From contig JALHOR010000005.1 of NCBI GenBank assembly GCA_022842885.1, positions 33,739 through 97,738 on the forward strand: 64,000 bases of DNA, read 5' to 3'. The notes under the pieces were generated by a model that saw only the letters and a program-made list of their open reading frames with translations, made no database searches and had not been told where the DNA came from. The position numbers were made by a program, and so were the translations under genes. This stretch comes from Anaerolineae bacterium (GTDB taxonomy: Bacteria > Chloroflexota > Anaerolineae > Aggregatilineales > Phototrophicaceae). Of this stretch, positions 18,745 to 28,173 are shown piece after piece (within the stretch, counting starts at the first letter, position 1; each line of letters starts with the position of its first letter).

Positions 18745-18843
18745 CGGTGTTTTTAAGTGTCGTTTTCAGGCTGTCTTTATGTTATATTTAGGTTAGAAAT
18801 CCCCTTTTTCTTGGTTTAGACCTTACCAAAGAGGAAACACATC

Positions 18844-19278
18844 ATGGCACGAATTGAAAAAAGCATTCTCATTAATGCCGATACACAGACGATTGACCAA
18901 TACGCCATCAATGCCCATACCTATCCCCAGTGGTTCGCAGGTGTTGAATCAGTGGAAGTGGATGGGACTTTTCCCGAAGCAGGTGGACAAGTCAAAGCGC
19001 AATATAAAGCTGCTGGGGTCACCTTTGAACTGCTCATGACCACCCGCGAAATTGTGCATGGCAGCCATATCCTTTTTGATATGGAAGGCATGATTACGGG
19101 CGCACAGCATTGGTCGTATGCCCCGGCAGGCAGTGGCACACAAGTGACGTGCGTGTTTGATTACGATATGCCCGGCGGCGCACTCGGTGCCATTGCCGAT
19201 AAACTCATCGTAGAACGCATGAATAACGGCAATATTGAAAACAGCCTCGCCAATTTGAAAAAAATTGTTGAAGGATAA
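18844..19278 (+). CDS. SRPBCC/CoxG-like family protein
   Basis: A 144-residue single-domain START-like protein of the polyketide cyclase / CoxG type. It starts with the usual EKSILINADTQTIDQYA strand-helix, has YPQWFAGVESVEV near residue 30 and ends in a long helix ENSLANLKKIVEG that covers a hydrophobic cavity. Such proteins bind lipids or small hydrophobic ligands in the cytosol. GAGGAAA stands upstream of the ATG. An intrinsic terminator follows. No ligand can be named. Confidence 0.8.
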   Translation: MARIEKSILINADTQTIDQYAINAHTYPQWFAGVESVEVDGTFPEAGGQVKAQYKAAGVTFELLMTTREIVHGSHILFDMEGMITGAQHWSYAPAGSGTQVTCVFDYDMPGGALGAIADKLIVERMNNGNIENSLANLKKIVEG

Positions 19279-19285
19279 AAAGTTA

Positions 19286-19320
19286 TTAGGGGCGCTTATC
19301 AAAAAGCGCCCTATTTTCCC
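19286..19320 (+). terminator. intrinsic terminator after the CoxG-like gene
   Basis: Stem TAGGGGCGCTT with AAGCGCCCTA (one bulged G), 6-nt loop ATCAAA, followed by TTTTC. Confidence 0.85.
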
Positions 19321-19393
19321 CTGTTTTTTCAATAATCCCCCCTATAATGACATTGGCTTAACCAGTTTTCAGCAAACGGATTAACACACTTCA

Positions 19394-21037
19394 ATGGCAA
19401 ATCTGCTCCTATTGTTGCTCATCTGCACTTGGCTCATCGGGTCATGGCTTCGGATTTATCGGCAAGCGCGTTTTTACCAAATCGAAGAATACATGAGTCC
19501 GCGCTATGCACGTTGGTTGCTCAAAGACCGGGAACGCTATGTGCCAACCAAACCGCTGATGGCGTGGTTTATTGGGTCAGCCGTTGGTATCTTTTTGGGT
19601 GAAGCACCCGGTAGCGTGCTGCCTCACCTCATCGGACTCATAGCGGCAGTAATTGCGGTTATCCCGCCAGATGAGGGCGAAATCAAGAAAAAATTTGTCC
19701 GCACGCAGCGGGCAACGCGCCTGCTGGCAGCCGCATTTGCCCTCGCCAGCATTGTGATATTGAGTTTATTCGCGTTGGCACAAACCATCGGCAACCAAGT
19801 TGAAGATGCACGAGTGCCGTTGGTCACACTCGCTGGATTAATCGTATTTTTAGCTGCACCCGTATTTTTGATGTTGGGCAATCTAATGATGATTCCGGTG
19901 GAAGCCTTTTTCCGGCAGCGGTTCATCAATCAAGCCAAGCAGGTGATGTCTGCCATTCACCCCAAAGTCATCGGCATCACGGGCAGCTATGGTAAAACCA
20001 CGACCAAAAATTTCCTGCGCGATATTTTGAATGGACGCTATAAAACCTACGCGACACCCAAGAGCTATAACACGATGATGGGCATATGCCTTGCTATCAA
20101 TAATGATATGGCAAATGATTACAGCATTGAATATATGATTAGCGAGATGGGCGCCTATATCCCCGGCGAAATTGAACGCATTTGCGGCTTAACACCGCCA
20201 GAAATCAGCATGGTGGTTGAAGTGGGTCCACAGCATTTAGAGCGTTTCGGCAGTTTGGAAAATATCGCCATCGCCAAATATGAAATTATCAAAGCACTCC
20301 CGCCGCATGGCTTGGGCATCTTCAACGTGGATAACCCCTATATCCGCGATATGTACCAGCGCGACTATCCGCAAAACCGCATTGGCGTGAGTAAAAATCT
20401 TCCGCCGGAAACAACATCGCCTGACCAAGCCCGATTTATTGCCTCGAATATCACCGAAACACTCAATGGATTATCGTTTGCCGTGACTGATACATTGGCG
20501 GGGACAAACGAATTTTTTACGACACCGGTGGTTGGCGAACATAACATCATCAATATTTTGCTGGCGACGGCGGTGGCGGTTCATGAAGGAATGCCACTGA
20601 AAGAAGTGGCGCGGCGCGTGCGTGTATTGCAACCTGCTGAAAGTCGTTTGGTGCGACAAATGACCGATACAGGCATCACCATTATCAATGATGCCTACAG
20701 TGCGAATCCCGCCGGGGTCGTCAGCGCCCTGAAAGTCTTAGCATTGCATACTAGCGGCAGGCGCTTATTGATTACACCCGGCATGGTGGAATTAGGCGAA
20801 CTGCATGAACCAGAAAATCATAAATTAGGCACATTGGCGGCACAAATCGCTACCGATGTAATTTTGATTGGCAAACAACAAACCGCGCCAATCCAAGCGG
20901 GTTTAACCAGCGCCAATTTTCCATTAGACCATTTACAAGTGATGGAAACATTAAGTGACGCCATTAACTGGTATAAAAATCATCTGAAAACAGGAGATAC
21001 GGTTTTATTCCTGAATGATTTGCCCGATACTTATTAA
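19394..21037 (+). CDS. membrane-anchored MurF-like Mur ligase
   Basis: A 547-residue Mur ligase with a hydrophobic N-terminal region of about 180 residues (segments near 1-18, 57-91, 108-130 and 140-165) before the ATP-binding P-loop ITGSYGKTTTKNF near 195. Other Mur features are ISEMGAYIPGEIERI near 255, a VVEVGPQHLERFG strand near 280, INDAYSANPAG near 435 and the closing LNDLPDTY. The family reaction is ATP-dependent addition of D-Ala-D-Ala to the UDP-MurNAc stem. Canonical MurF is soluble, so the membrane part suggests a dedicated wall-associated or paralogous amide ligase. Ddl is 3 kb away. Confidence 0.85.
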   Translation: MANLLLLLLICTWLIGSWLRIYRQARFYQIEEYMSPRYARWLLKDRERYVPTKPLMAWFIGSAVGIFLGEAPGSVLPHLIGLIAAVIAVIPPDEGEIKKKFVRTQRATRLLAAAFALASIVILSLFALAQTIGNQVEDARVPLVTLAGLIVFLAAPVFLMLGNLMMIPVEAFFRQRFINQAKQVMSAIHPKVIGITGSYGKTTTKNFLRDILNGRYKTYATPKSYNTMMGICLAINNDMANDYSIEYMISEMGAYIPGEIERICGLTPPEISMVVEVGPQHLERFGSLENIAIAKYEIIKALPPHGLGIFNVDNPYIRDMYQRDYPQNRIGVSKNLPPETTSPDQARFIASNITETLNGLSFAVTDTLAGTNEFFTTPVVGEHNIINILLATAVAVHEGMPLKEVARRVRVLQPAESRLVRQMTDTGITIINDAYSANPAGVVSALKVLALHTSGRRLLITPGMVELGELHEPENHKLGTLAAQIATDVILIGKQQTAPIQAGLTSANFPLDHLQVMETLSDAINWYKNHLKTGDTVLFLNDLPDTY

Positions 21038-21089
21038 CAACCAATCCGGGAAACATCAGAAATATAACGCTAAGGGCAACCACAGCATC

Positions 21090-22364
21090 ATGGAACTTGT
21101 TATCCTCACTGTTTTGATTATCTTCAACGGCATTTTTTCACTGCCAGAGGCGGCGCTGCTTTCTTCGCGGCGGGCGCGTTTGCAAAACCTGGCAGATGAA
21201 GGCGATGTCGGGGCAAAAGCGGCACTCAAACTGATGGATGACCCCAATCGTTTTTTATCCACAGTACAAATTGGGATTACCCTCATCGGCACAATTGCCG
21301 GGGTATTTGGCGGTTCAACCTTGGCAGAAGATATTGCTGAAAATATCCGGCGCGATCTTCCGGCATTGGCAGAATATGCCGAAGCCATTGGTGTGGCACT
21401 GATTGTCGGGCTAACAACCTATTTATCCTTGGTGATTGGTGAACTTGCGCCTAAACGATTGGCACTGCAAAGCCCGGAGCGCATTGCCATCATTATGGCA
21501 GCACCCATGAGTCTTTTATCCACATTAGCCACACCGTTGGTGGCAATTTTGGGTGTTTCTACTACACTGGTGATTCGTCTACTAGGGGTCAAACCATCGG
21601 ATAATCCAGAAGTGACCGAAACCGAAGTGCTGTCTATGATTGAGCAAGGCATAGACATTGGTATTTTTGCCAGCAATGAACAAGCCATGGTGCAAGGTGT
21701 TTTTGATTTGGATGCAACGTTAGTCCGCGAAATCATCACCCCCCGCCCGGATATTGTGTGGTTTGATGTGATGGACAGCCGTGAAGAAATCAGCCGAAAA
21801 ATTGCCGAGCATACTTTTTCGACCTACCCTGTCTGCCGCGAAGATATTGACGATGTGATTGGCATTGTGCGGGCTAAGGATTTGCTGCTGCATTTACTAA
21901 CAGATAATCGCTTGGATTTGCAGTCAATGATCCAAAAACCCCTCTTTATCCCGGAAACGGTGCGCGTGTCCGATGTGCTGCGCCGCTTTAAAGAATCGGG
22001 CATCCACATGGCGCTGATTTTGGGCGAATATGGCGGTGTGGAAGGTTTGGTGACACTGAATGACATCGTAGAAGAAGTCGTGGGTGATGTTGACCGCGAA
22101 GACCCACAAATTACCAAACGCGAAGATGGCTCATGGTTGATAGACGGCTATACATCCATTAATCGCCTAGAAGAACTGCTGCCCGATTTTGACATTCCCG
22201 AAGACGAGTATGGCGATTATCAATCGTTAGCGGGCTTCATCCTCAAACGTTTAGGGCGCATCCCTGAACCCGCCGATCACTTCACTTGGCATGATTATTA
22301 TTTTGAAGTTGTGGATATGGACAATGTGCGTGTGGATAAAGTCTTGGTGAAGCATGTCATATAA
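21090..22364 (+). CDS. CNNM/CorC-type hemolysin-family transporter
   Basis: A 424-residue membrane protein of the CNNM/HlyC-CorC family, linked to Mg or Co efflux. The DUF21 membrane domain (1-190) has FNGIFSLPEAALLSSRRARL and LVIGELAPKRLAL. Two CBS domains (about 205-330) contain VREIITPRPDIVWFD and HMALILGEYGGVEGLVTLND, followed by a CorC_HlyC domain (about 340-424, EDGSWLIDGYTSINRLEELL). A longer frame exists upstream from 21015, but it overlaps the MurF-like gene and lacks hydrophobic character; the ATG at 21090 starts the first membrane helix. Its 3' end overlaps the next gene by 11 nt. Confidence 0.92.
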   Translation: MELVILTVLIIFNGIFSLPEAALLSSRRARLQNLADEGDVGAKAALKLMDDPNRFLSTVQIGITLIGTIAGVFGGSTLAEDIAENIRRDLPALAEYAEAIGVALIVGLTTYLSLVIGELAPKRLALQSPERIAIIMAAPMSLLSTLATPLVAILGVSTTLVIRLLGVKPSDNPEVTETEVLSMIEQGIDIGIFASNEQAMVQGVFDLDATLVREIITPRPDIVWFDVMDSREEISRKIAEHTFSTYPVCREDIDDVIGIVRAKDLLLHLLTDNRLDLQSMIQKPLFIPETVRVSDVLRRFKESGIHMALILGEYGGVEGLVTLNDIVEEVVGDVDREDPQITKREDGSWLIDGYTSINRLEELLPDFDIPEDEYGDYQSLAGFILKRLGRIPEPADHFTWHDYYFEVVDMDNVRVDKVLVKHVI

Positions 22365-23451
22365 CCTTCGCTTTTTCCGATTCAGTTTCTTCGTCCTGTT
22401 GTTATGCTGCTTTTTCCCGCTGATGCTGGCACAAGCTGATGAACCATCTTCTGTTATTTCTGCCGAAAATAGCCATCAATTGCAATCGGTGGCACGATTG
22501 GATTTTGCAGATATACCTGCTGATTTTGGCACTTTTAACGCAGGCTGGTTCGCACTGAGTGATGCAGGAAAGCGAATCGCTATCATCAATGCCGAAGGCA
22601 GTTTCGTCACAGCAAGTATAGAGGGTGAAATAGAACGTGTTGATTCACCGATGGAGAATGACGATTTACCTGCCAGAGGTATCGCCGCCGTTGTAAGCGA
22701 TGATAACCCAAATGATGATATTTTTGTTTTTAGCGCGGGCAGTGGCTATTCCATCAAGTATGCCGATACAGGAACATTATCTTTCCAATCGCAAAACACG
22801 CCGCAAAGTGTATGGCGCGATAGTGACCACCTCTATCTTGAATTGCTTCCGGCGGCAGTGCTGCAACTCCCTGACCGATTTATGATGCCAGACGACCCAA
22901 ATCATGCCCGTGAAGCCGATTATCCGGTTATCGCATATGCCCCGGCAATTGACCTAGATGCTGTGGTACGAATCGGGCGCATTGAACCGCCGTATGTGGT
23001 GACTTCTTCCGCACATGGGGTCATTCGCTTATGGGATATTCAACAAGGCGACTTATTAGTGGTAACGCACAATGGCACCGGCAAACCATCAGTTTTTGGC
23101 AACATCAACGCCAATGCGACTCATCTGGTTTGGCGCGATGAATTGAGCGAAAGCCTCTATTTGCTCAATTTCCAAACGGGTGAAAATCGCAAAATTGCCG
23201 ATTTAAACGGCAAATATGTTCAATGGTTTTTTCTAAGTCATGACGCCAGCGTGATTTTAGGCATCAATATGGATTTTGAACCCAATATCATCGCGTGGGA
23301 CACAACAACGGGTGAAAAAACGATTTTAGGCGAATATCGCCAATGCAATCGTCCCCAACCAGATATGGCACGCCTAAGCCGAGATGGCACAACATTGGTC
23401 ATCGGTTGTGATACGGGGTTAGATGTATGGCGTGTTCAAGATTTGCCTTAA
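22354..23451 (+). CDS. secreted beta-propeller-like protein
   Basis: A 365-residue exported protein. It has a signal peptide with hydrophobic core FFVLLLCCFFPLMLA and a probable cleavage after AQA near residue 29. The rest resembles a WD40/YVTN-like propeller with irregular blades, e.g. HGVIRLWDIQQGDLLVV, YLLNFQTGENRKIADLNG, IIAWDTTTGEKTILGEY and DTGLDVWRVQD. There is no enzymatic motif. Its start overlaps the transporter gene by 11 nt, so translational coupling is likely. Its UAA stop shares TTAA with the convergent phosphoesterase stop. Confidence 0.8.
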   Translation: MSYNLRFFRFSFFVLLLCCFFPLMLAQADEPSSVISAENSHQLQSVARLDFADIPADFGTFNAGWFALSDAGKRIAIINAEGSFVTASIEGEIERVDSPMENDDLPARGIAAVVSDDNPNDDIFVFSAGSGYSIKYADTGTLSFQSQNTPQSVWRDSDHLYLELLPAAVLQLPDRFMMPDDPNHAREADYPVIAYAPAIDLDAVVRIGRIEPPYVVTSSAHGVIRLWDIQQGDLLVVTHNGTGKPSVFGNINANATHLVWRDELSESLYLLNFQTGENRKIADLNGKYVQWFFLSHDASVILGINMDFEPNIIAWDTTTGEKTILGEYRQCNRPQPDMARLSRDGTTLVIGCDTGLDVWRVQDLP

Positions 23452-24233
23452 TCATCCGGCAGGCGATACACAAAGCCTTTGCCACCATGACCCACTGCAC
23501 CATCTACATTGACGCATAAATTTTCGGCATATACCAATGGCGATAATATATAGTCTGGTTGCTGTTCCGTCATGGTTTGAATTGTCGTATGCCCATGAAT
23601 GATTTGAGTACCGCCAAACACGCGCAAAAATTCGCGGGCTTGGTGTGTGCCATCTTCGCCCCAAAATGCCAAATGTCCGGCAAAATCGCGCAACCAATTG
23701 GAAAACACCAGTGGGTCATAACTTCGCATGAGCGTTTCAAAACGTTGATTCACACCTTCGATTGATGTGCCATACTGCAAATAAAAGGGTGCATCAGCAT
23801 GGAGAACGAGCCGATTTCGTAATAAAACCATCGCGGGCAAATGTGTCAACCATGCGATATGCTCCGGCGTCATCTCACGAAGATCGTTTTCTGCACCCAA
23901 CTCGCGCCAATCGTCGTAAAACGATTTGCCTATGTTTGGGTCATGACGATTGCCGAACCGCTGCGCCGCCAATAACACTACCTCATGATTGCCAAGCAGC
24001 GGGATAATTTTGCCGCCGCCTTCCAGATGTTGGACTTGGAGTTCTAGGCTGATAATGTAATCCATGACGGTGATGCCTTTTTCGCCACGATTTACATAAT
24101 CGCCCACGAAACACACCGTAGCATCTGCGCCACACCACACCAAATTAGAGCGAATCAAGCCAGCATCACGCAGCAAAATAAGCAACCTATCATAATGCCC
24201 GTGAATATCACCGATGATGAAAATAGGAGACAT
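23448..24233 (-). CDS. calcineurin-like metallophosphoesterase (PPP/Shelphs type)
   Basis: A 261-residue two-metal phosphoesterase. The ordered signatures are GDIHGHYDRL near residue 8, GDYVNRGEKG near 43, LLGNHEVVLL near 80, a LHADAPF strand near 145 and IIHGHTTIQT near 215. This spacing is that of serine/threonine phosphatase-like bacterial enzymes. Substrates may be phosphoproteins or nucleotides. It begins 2 nt after the stop codon of the EamA-family gene would be reached in the same transcript order, so the two minus-strand genes are packed and probably cotranscribed. Confidence 0.88.
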   Translation of the reverse strand: MSPIFIIGDIHGHYDRLLILLRDAGLIRSNLVWCGADATVCFVGDYVNRGEKGITVMDYIISLELQVQHLEGGGKIIPLLGNHEVVLLAAQRFGNRHDPNIGKSFYDDWRELGAENDLREMTPEHIAWLTHLPAMVLLRNRLVLHADAPFYLQYGTSIEGVNQRFETLMRSYDPLVFSNWLRDFAGHLAFWGEDGTHQAREFLRVFGGTQIIHGHTTIQTMTEQQPDYILSPLVYAENLCVNVDGAVGHGGKGFVYRLPDD

Positions 24234-24234
24234 G

Positions 24235-25104
24235 TTATTGACTCCTCAGCGACAGCAAAACACCCAAAACAATGAGGGCGCTGCCTATCCATAAGCCAGT
24301 GGTCATCGGTTGATTTAAAAAGATAGCGCCCAACAATGCGCCGGTAAGGGGCTGCGCGAAGAAAAATAATGACGCTATCGAAGCATCCACCAGCGCAAAT
24401 GCCCGATTCCATAACCACATCGCCGCTGCCGTCGAAATAACGCCCAAATACAAAATGCCCAAAATCGTCCCCGCATCAATCACCCCAATAGGACGCTGCG
24501 TAAGTTCTATTGCCGCCGCTGGAAGGGTTAAACACAAGCCGCCGATGAACGCTCCGGCGGTAATGACTAATGTATCCGTTTTTTGTCCCCGGCTCACCCA
24601 CCGCACCAACACCGAATATAAGCCCCACGTCAGTGCTGCTACTGCCAAAAACATATCGCCAGCAAAAGTATCCGAGCCAAAATCGGCATTTGCCGGGTCT
24701 ACAATGATAATCACGCCAATGGTTGCCAATACGACTGCGGCAATGCGCCAAAAAGTCAATTTTTCGCGCAGGATGAGCCATGCGAAAAAAACGATAAAGG
24801 CGGGCGAAGCACTGGTCACTAACGCGCCATTCACCGCCGTAGATAAATCCGTGCCTAAAAATTGCGCTCCCAAACTCAGCCCAAAACCCACCAACCCTAC
24901 GCCCATTAAGCGAAAAAACTGGCGGCGTTCCGGGAATTTAAGCTGCTGAAATTGGATAATCGCCACTAAAATCACCAACCCCAAAATGATACGAATATTG
25001 AGCAGTATAAATGGTGGAATCACGCGCAGCACCACATCACTGACCACATACATACCACCCCAGATTGCCGCCGCTGTAATGCCGTAAATCGCGCCCCTCA
25101 GCAT
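24235..25104 (-). CDS. EamA/DMT-family transporter
   Basis: A 289-residue membrane protein with two EamA repeats and about 10 helices. Repeat 1 begins IYGITAAAIWGGMYVVSDVVLR and includes QFLGTDLSTAVNGALVTSASP; repeat 2 begins FLAVAALTWGLYSVLVRW and includes GVISTAAAMWLWNRAFALVD. The ATG at 25104 is chosen because AGGAAA lies 5 nt upstream; a longer frame from 25164 would add 20 unrelated residues. Members export amino acids, nucleotides or drugs; the substrate is unknown. Confidence 0.9.
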   Translation of the reverse strand: MLRGAIYGITAAAIWGGMYVVSDVVLRVIPPFILLNIRIILGLVILVAIIQFQQLKFPERRQFFRLMGVGLVGFGLSLGAQFLGTDLSTAVNGALVTSASPAFIVFFAWLILREKLTFWRIAAVVLATIGVIIIVDPANADFGSDTFAGDMFLAVAALTWGLYSVLVRWVSRGQKTDTLVITAGAFIGGLCLTLPAAAIELTQRPIGVIDAGTILGILYLGVISTAAAMWLWNRAFALVDASIASLFFFAQPLTGALLGAIFLNQPMTTGLWIGSALIVLGVLLSLRSQ

Positions 25105-25190
25105 AAAGATTTCCTGTTGTATGATAATTTGCGGAAAATAAGAGCAGAAGAAAATAATACCCATAAGCCCACTTTACCGAAAGGTGAGCC

Positions 25191-25835
25191 ATGCGTCTCT
25201 TGATAGAAGGTGTCCTGCGTGACTTTGTACCTATCAAACAATTTCGGCAGCAGCAGCAACTACCCGATGATTTTGGTGTGGCATGGTTTGAACCCAAAGA
25301 TTTTTCTGGGTTAGCCGCGCTAGACCAAGCGGGGACGGCATTAAATCATCTGCGCCAACAACTATTGGCAGCACTGCCCAATCCTATCAAATTGGCACAA
25401 TTACCGATAATTCTAGCGGCGTTGCAGCAGCAATTTCAATCAGGATTAATCGCTATCAATGACCAAGTGGGCTTAAAAGAAGTCGAAATTGAATATGCGG
25501 TGGCAGGCTTTGCCGATGTGAATCAAGCCTTGTTATATGACCTCTTGCGCCACCGACACGCGCCTAAAAAACTTGATTTTGCTACGATTTATTATACTTG
25601 GCTCAATCATTCGGTGCGTGTATCCAGCACCTTGCATGATGTCGTTCACAATGACCGCCGATGGTTAATTCAAATTGTGAACCATGCCTATGGTCGTGTC
25701 GGCTTCATCATCCACATGGAAGATAAAACGACGCATTATGTGCAGGATACTGTTTACACCTGCCCGGCAGAAGGCTTCATGTTCACGCTATTATCGGAAC
25801 TTGCCAGCAACATTATCGCTGGCATAGACCATTAA
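25191..25835 (+). CDS. hypothetical protein, 214 aa
   Basis: No family recognised. The protein is soluble and rich in Leu, Gln, His and Tyr, with a likely helical N-terminal half (QQLLAALPNPIKLAQLPIIL, LAALQQQFQSGL) and a more strand-like C-terminal half ending DKTTHYVQDTVYTCP and a helix. There is no signal peptide and no membrane segment. It is divergent from the EamA gene with an 86-bp gap and convergent with the methyltransferase, with which it shares the last four bases TTAA. Reading-frame length, clean start and compact packing support a real gene. Confidence 0.7.
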   Translation: MRLLIEGVLRDFVPIKQFRQQQQLPDDFGVAWFEPKDFSGLAALDQAGTALNHLRQQLLAALPNPIKLAQLPIILAALQQQFQSGLIAINDQVGLKEVEIEYAVAGFADVNQALLYDLLRHRHAPKKLDFATIYYTWLNHSVRVSSTLHDVVHNDRRWLIQIVNHAYGRVGFIIHMEDKTTHYVQDTVYTCPAEGFMFTLLSELASNIIAGIDH

Positions 25836-26614
25836 CTTAGCATGGCAGAAAACACCGCGCCATAAATCATAAACTCAAATTCATCGCTATGGATAGCGGT
25901 TGGCAGATGAAAATACGATTTTATTTCAGCAGGTGCGCCCGTCATCAAAGCACGGATAGCACTGGCATATATAGGGGGTGTGGCAATGCGCTGCAACCAC
26001 TGACCAAAATGCAGTGGAATATCAAACTCATGCACCACTTCGGCGGCAAATCCGGCTGTGTGCAGCATATTCAACCATTGAGCCATACTATGGTCACGCA
26101 CATGCGAAGGGTCACGCAGGAGTTCTAGCGCCTGCAAAAAAGTATCCGCCGTGTAATCGCTTGGGGCAATCACATCGCTCAGAATAAATTGCCCGCCGGG
26201 TTTAAGAACTCGTGCAAATTCAGCCAATGCCTTTTCCGGCTGTACCCAATGATGGGCACTATAACGGGAAACGACTATATCAAATTCAGCATCGGCAAAT
26301 GGCAAATGCTCTACATCCCCCAAGCGCGTTTCAATATGGGTGATGCCGCGTGCCTGCGCCAATAATCGCACTTGTTCGAGCATTGGCGGCGTCAAATCAT
26401 AAGCAATGACTTGGGCAGCGTGGGGCGCGAATGCTAGTGCCGTATGCCCGGCACCACACCCTGCATCCAGCACACGGGCAGCAGGCGCTAAATGAGCATA
26501 CTCAACCATCTTTTGCAAATCCACGCCGCTGGCATGGACGCTGCTTGTACTGTAATTGGCGGCAACATTGCCGAACTGCTGCTGAACAGCCTGTTTTATC
26601 CCATCGCCCGACAT
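25832..26614 (-). CDS. class I SAM-dependent methyltransferase
   Basis: A 260-residue Rossmann-fold methyltransferase of the Methyltransf_11 / YcgJ / UbiE-like type. Motif I is VLDAGCGAGHTALAF near residue 47, the acidic end of strand 2 is AYDLTPPM near 74, motif II-like GDVEHLPFADAEFDIV near 98 and post-motif LAEFARVLKPGGQFILSDV near 130. The C-terminal 80 residues probably form the acceptor lid. The substrate cannot be deduced. It is a single-gene unit. Confidence 0.85.
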   Translation of the reverse strand: MSGDGIKQAVQQQFGNVAANYSTSSVHASGVDLQKMVEYAHLAPAARVLDAGCGAGHTALAFAPHAAQVIAYDLTPPMLEQVRLLAQARGITHIETRLGDVEHLPFADAEFDIVVSRYSAHHWVQPEKALAEFARVLKPGGQFILSDVIAPSDYTADTFLQALELLRDPSHVRDHSMAQWLNMLHTAGFAAEVVHEFDIPLHFGQWLQRIATPPIYASAIRALMTGAPAEIKSYFHLPTAIHSDEFEFMIYGAVFSAMLS

Positions 26615-26641
26615 CGTTATTCCCTTTTATTTCACTATATG

Positions 26642-26735
26642 TTGATATTTTAATCAATATTGACAATATTTCAAGCATAAGTTGAGAGATTAGACATACG
26701 TTGTATGTTTGGATTAGGCATAAACTGTGTATAAT
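26642..26735 (+). promoter_or_regulatory. AT-rich promoter region of the hexose phosphomutase gene
   Basis: A TATAAT (26730-26735) precedes the ATG at 26774 by 38 nt. Upstream lie inverted repeats TTGAT-ATTTTA-ATCAA (26642-26657) and ACATAC-GTT-GTATGT (26694-26708). The latter overlaps the -35 region and may be an operator. Confidence 0.5.
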
Positions 26736-26773
26736 ATTGACGATTTTTACGCTCACTATTCGAACTATTTTGC

Positions 26774-28156
26774 ATGACTATTCCTACAAGCATTTTCAAG
26801 AAATATGATATTCGCGGCAAAGCGTCTGGTGATAGTATCACACTGACGACAGATGTTGCCTATCAAGTGGGGCAAGGCATCGCCACCTATTTTTCGCGGA
26901 TGGAACAAGTGGAACACGTCGTCGTTGGGCGCGATAACCGCCACAGTTCTTTTGCCTTGCAAGAAGGGCTGACGGACGGACTCCAACGGGGCAGCATGAA
27001 AATCACCGATATTGGGTTGGTCAGCACGCCATTGGTGTATTGGCACGCAGTTCAACGCGGCAATATCGGCGGCGTTATGGTGACAGGCAGCCATCTGGAA
27101 CCTGATTACAACGGCTTTAAAATTTGTGTGGGCAGCCGCAATATTTATGATGCGGGTATTCGCATTATTGCCCGCTTTATTGCCGATAAAAATCTTGCTT
27201 ATGGGGGTGGCAGCGTTACCACCGATAACAGCGCCTACAGCCAATATATTCATGATGTCGCCAAGCGCATTCAAATTTCCCGTAAATTCAAAGTCGTGAT
27301 TGACCCCGGCAACGGCACCGGAGGGATTTTTGCGCCGCGTCTGTTGCAATTGTGGGGGCAAGAAGCTATTGGCATTTTTATCGAACCCGATGGCGATTAC
27401 CCCAATCATCAACCTGACCCGCAAGATGCCCATAATCTGACGACATTGGCGGCAAAAGTCCGTGAGAACAACGCGGATATTGGTATTGCCTTTGATGGCG
27501 ACGTAGACCGCATTGGTGTTGTAGATGAAAAAGGCAACCCCATCGCCGCTGACCGTATTCTGGCGCTGCTGGCACAAGATATGTTACAGCGCAAACCCGG
27601 AGCAGTGGTAGTGGGGGATGTTTTATGCAGCCAAGTTGTTTTTGATACCATCAAACGCGCTGGTGGCATTCCCTATATGGCAGCCAGCGGGCATTCAATC
27701 GTCAAAGATACCATGCGTGAACAAGAGGCGTTACTTGGCGGCGAAATGAGTGGACACATCTTTTTAGGTGAAGATTATTTCGGCTTTGATGATGGCTATA
27801 TGGCGATGGGTCGCTTGCTGCAAGTGTTGGCGAACAGCAGTCACACCATGTCGGAATTAGATAATAGCTTGCCGCGCTTATACAGTACGCCTGAATATCG
27901 TCCCCATTGCCCAGAAGACGCTAAAGACCGCGTGATTTATGCCGTTCAACAGGCATTGTTAGGCAAAGGCATCATCACTGATGTAGATGGCATTCGCGTC
28001 CAATTTGAACACGGTTGGGGATTACTGCGTGCCAGCAATACCGAACCCGTGTTATCGCTGCGTTTTGAAGCCACGACGCAAGCAGCGGCACATGCGTACC
28101 GTGATTTATTTGCGGCAGCACTAGCGAAGTTCCCAGAAGTTGAAAAAATCATTTAA
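26774..28156 (+). CDS. phosphomannomutase/phosphoglucomutase (alpha-D-phosphohexomutase)
   Basis: Interconverts hexose 1- and 6-phosphates (mannose or glucose), feeding nucleotide-sugar synthesis. The 460-residue protein opens with the typical SIFKKYDIRGKA. The phospho-serine loop is VTGSHLEPDYNGFKI near residue 98, so TGSH replaces the more common TASH while the Ser-His core is kept. The Mg loop is FDGDVDRIGVVD near 242, the sugar loop GEMSGHIFLGEDY near 325 and the phosphate-binding loop RASNTEPVLSLRFE near 420. PMM, PGM and phosphoglucosamine specificity is not certain, but the sugar loop fits PMM/PGM. It leads a cluster with the CNBD, small membrane and vWA genes. Confidence 0.92.
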   Translation: MTIPTSIFKKYDIRGKASGDSITLTTDVAYQVGQGIATYFSRMEQVEHVVVGRDNRHSSFALQEGLTDGLQRGSMKITDIGLVSTPLVYWHAVQRGNIGGVMVTGSHLEPDYNGFKICVGSRNIYDAGIRIIARFIADKNLAYGGGSVTTDNSAYSQYIHDVAKRIQISRKFKVVIDPGNGTGGIFAPRLLQLWGQEAIGIFIEPDGDYPNHQPDPQDAHNLTTLAAKVRENNADIGIAFDGDVDRIGVVDEKGNPIAADRILALLAQDMLQRKPGAVVVGDVLCSQVVFDTIKRAGGIPYMAASGHSIVKDTMREQEALLGGEMSGHIFLGEDYFGFDDGYMAMGRLLQVLANSSHTMSELDNSLPRLYSTPEYRPHCPEDAKDRVIYAVQQALLGKGIITDVDGIRVQFEHGWGLLRASNTEPVLSLRFEATTQAAAHAYRDLFAAALAKFPEVEKII

Positions 28157-28173
28157 GTCATTAGGAAACCACC

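Noticed and set aside
21015-21089. Upstream extension of the CNNM transporter
   Set aside because: It overlaps the MurF-like gene in another frame and encodes a hydrophilic stretch without a ribosome binding site; ATG at 21090 is better.
24455-24949. 164-aa plus-strand ORF opposite the EamA gene
   Set aside because: Shadow of the transporter reading frame; it lacks the features of a protein of its own.
26765-27577. 270-aa minus-strand ORF opposite the hexose phosphomutase
   Set aside because: It lies entirely inside the phosphomutase and its composition follows the antisense of that gene; no ribosome binding site or motif.
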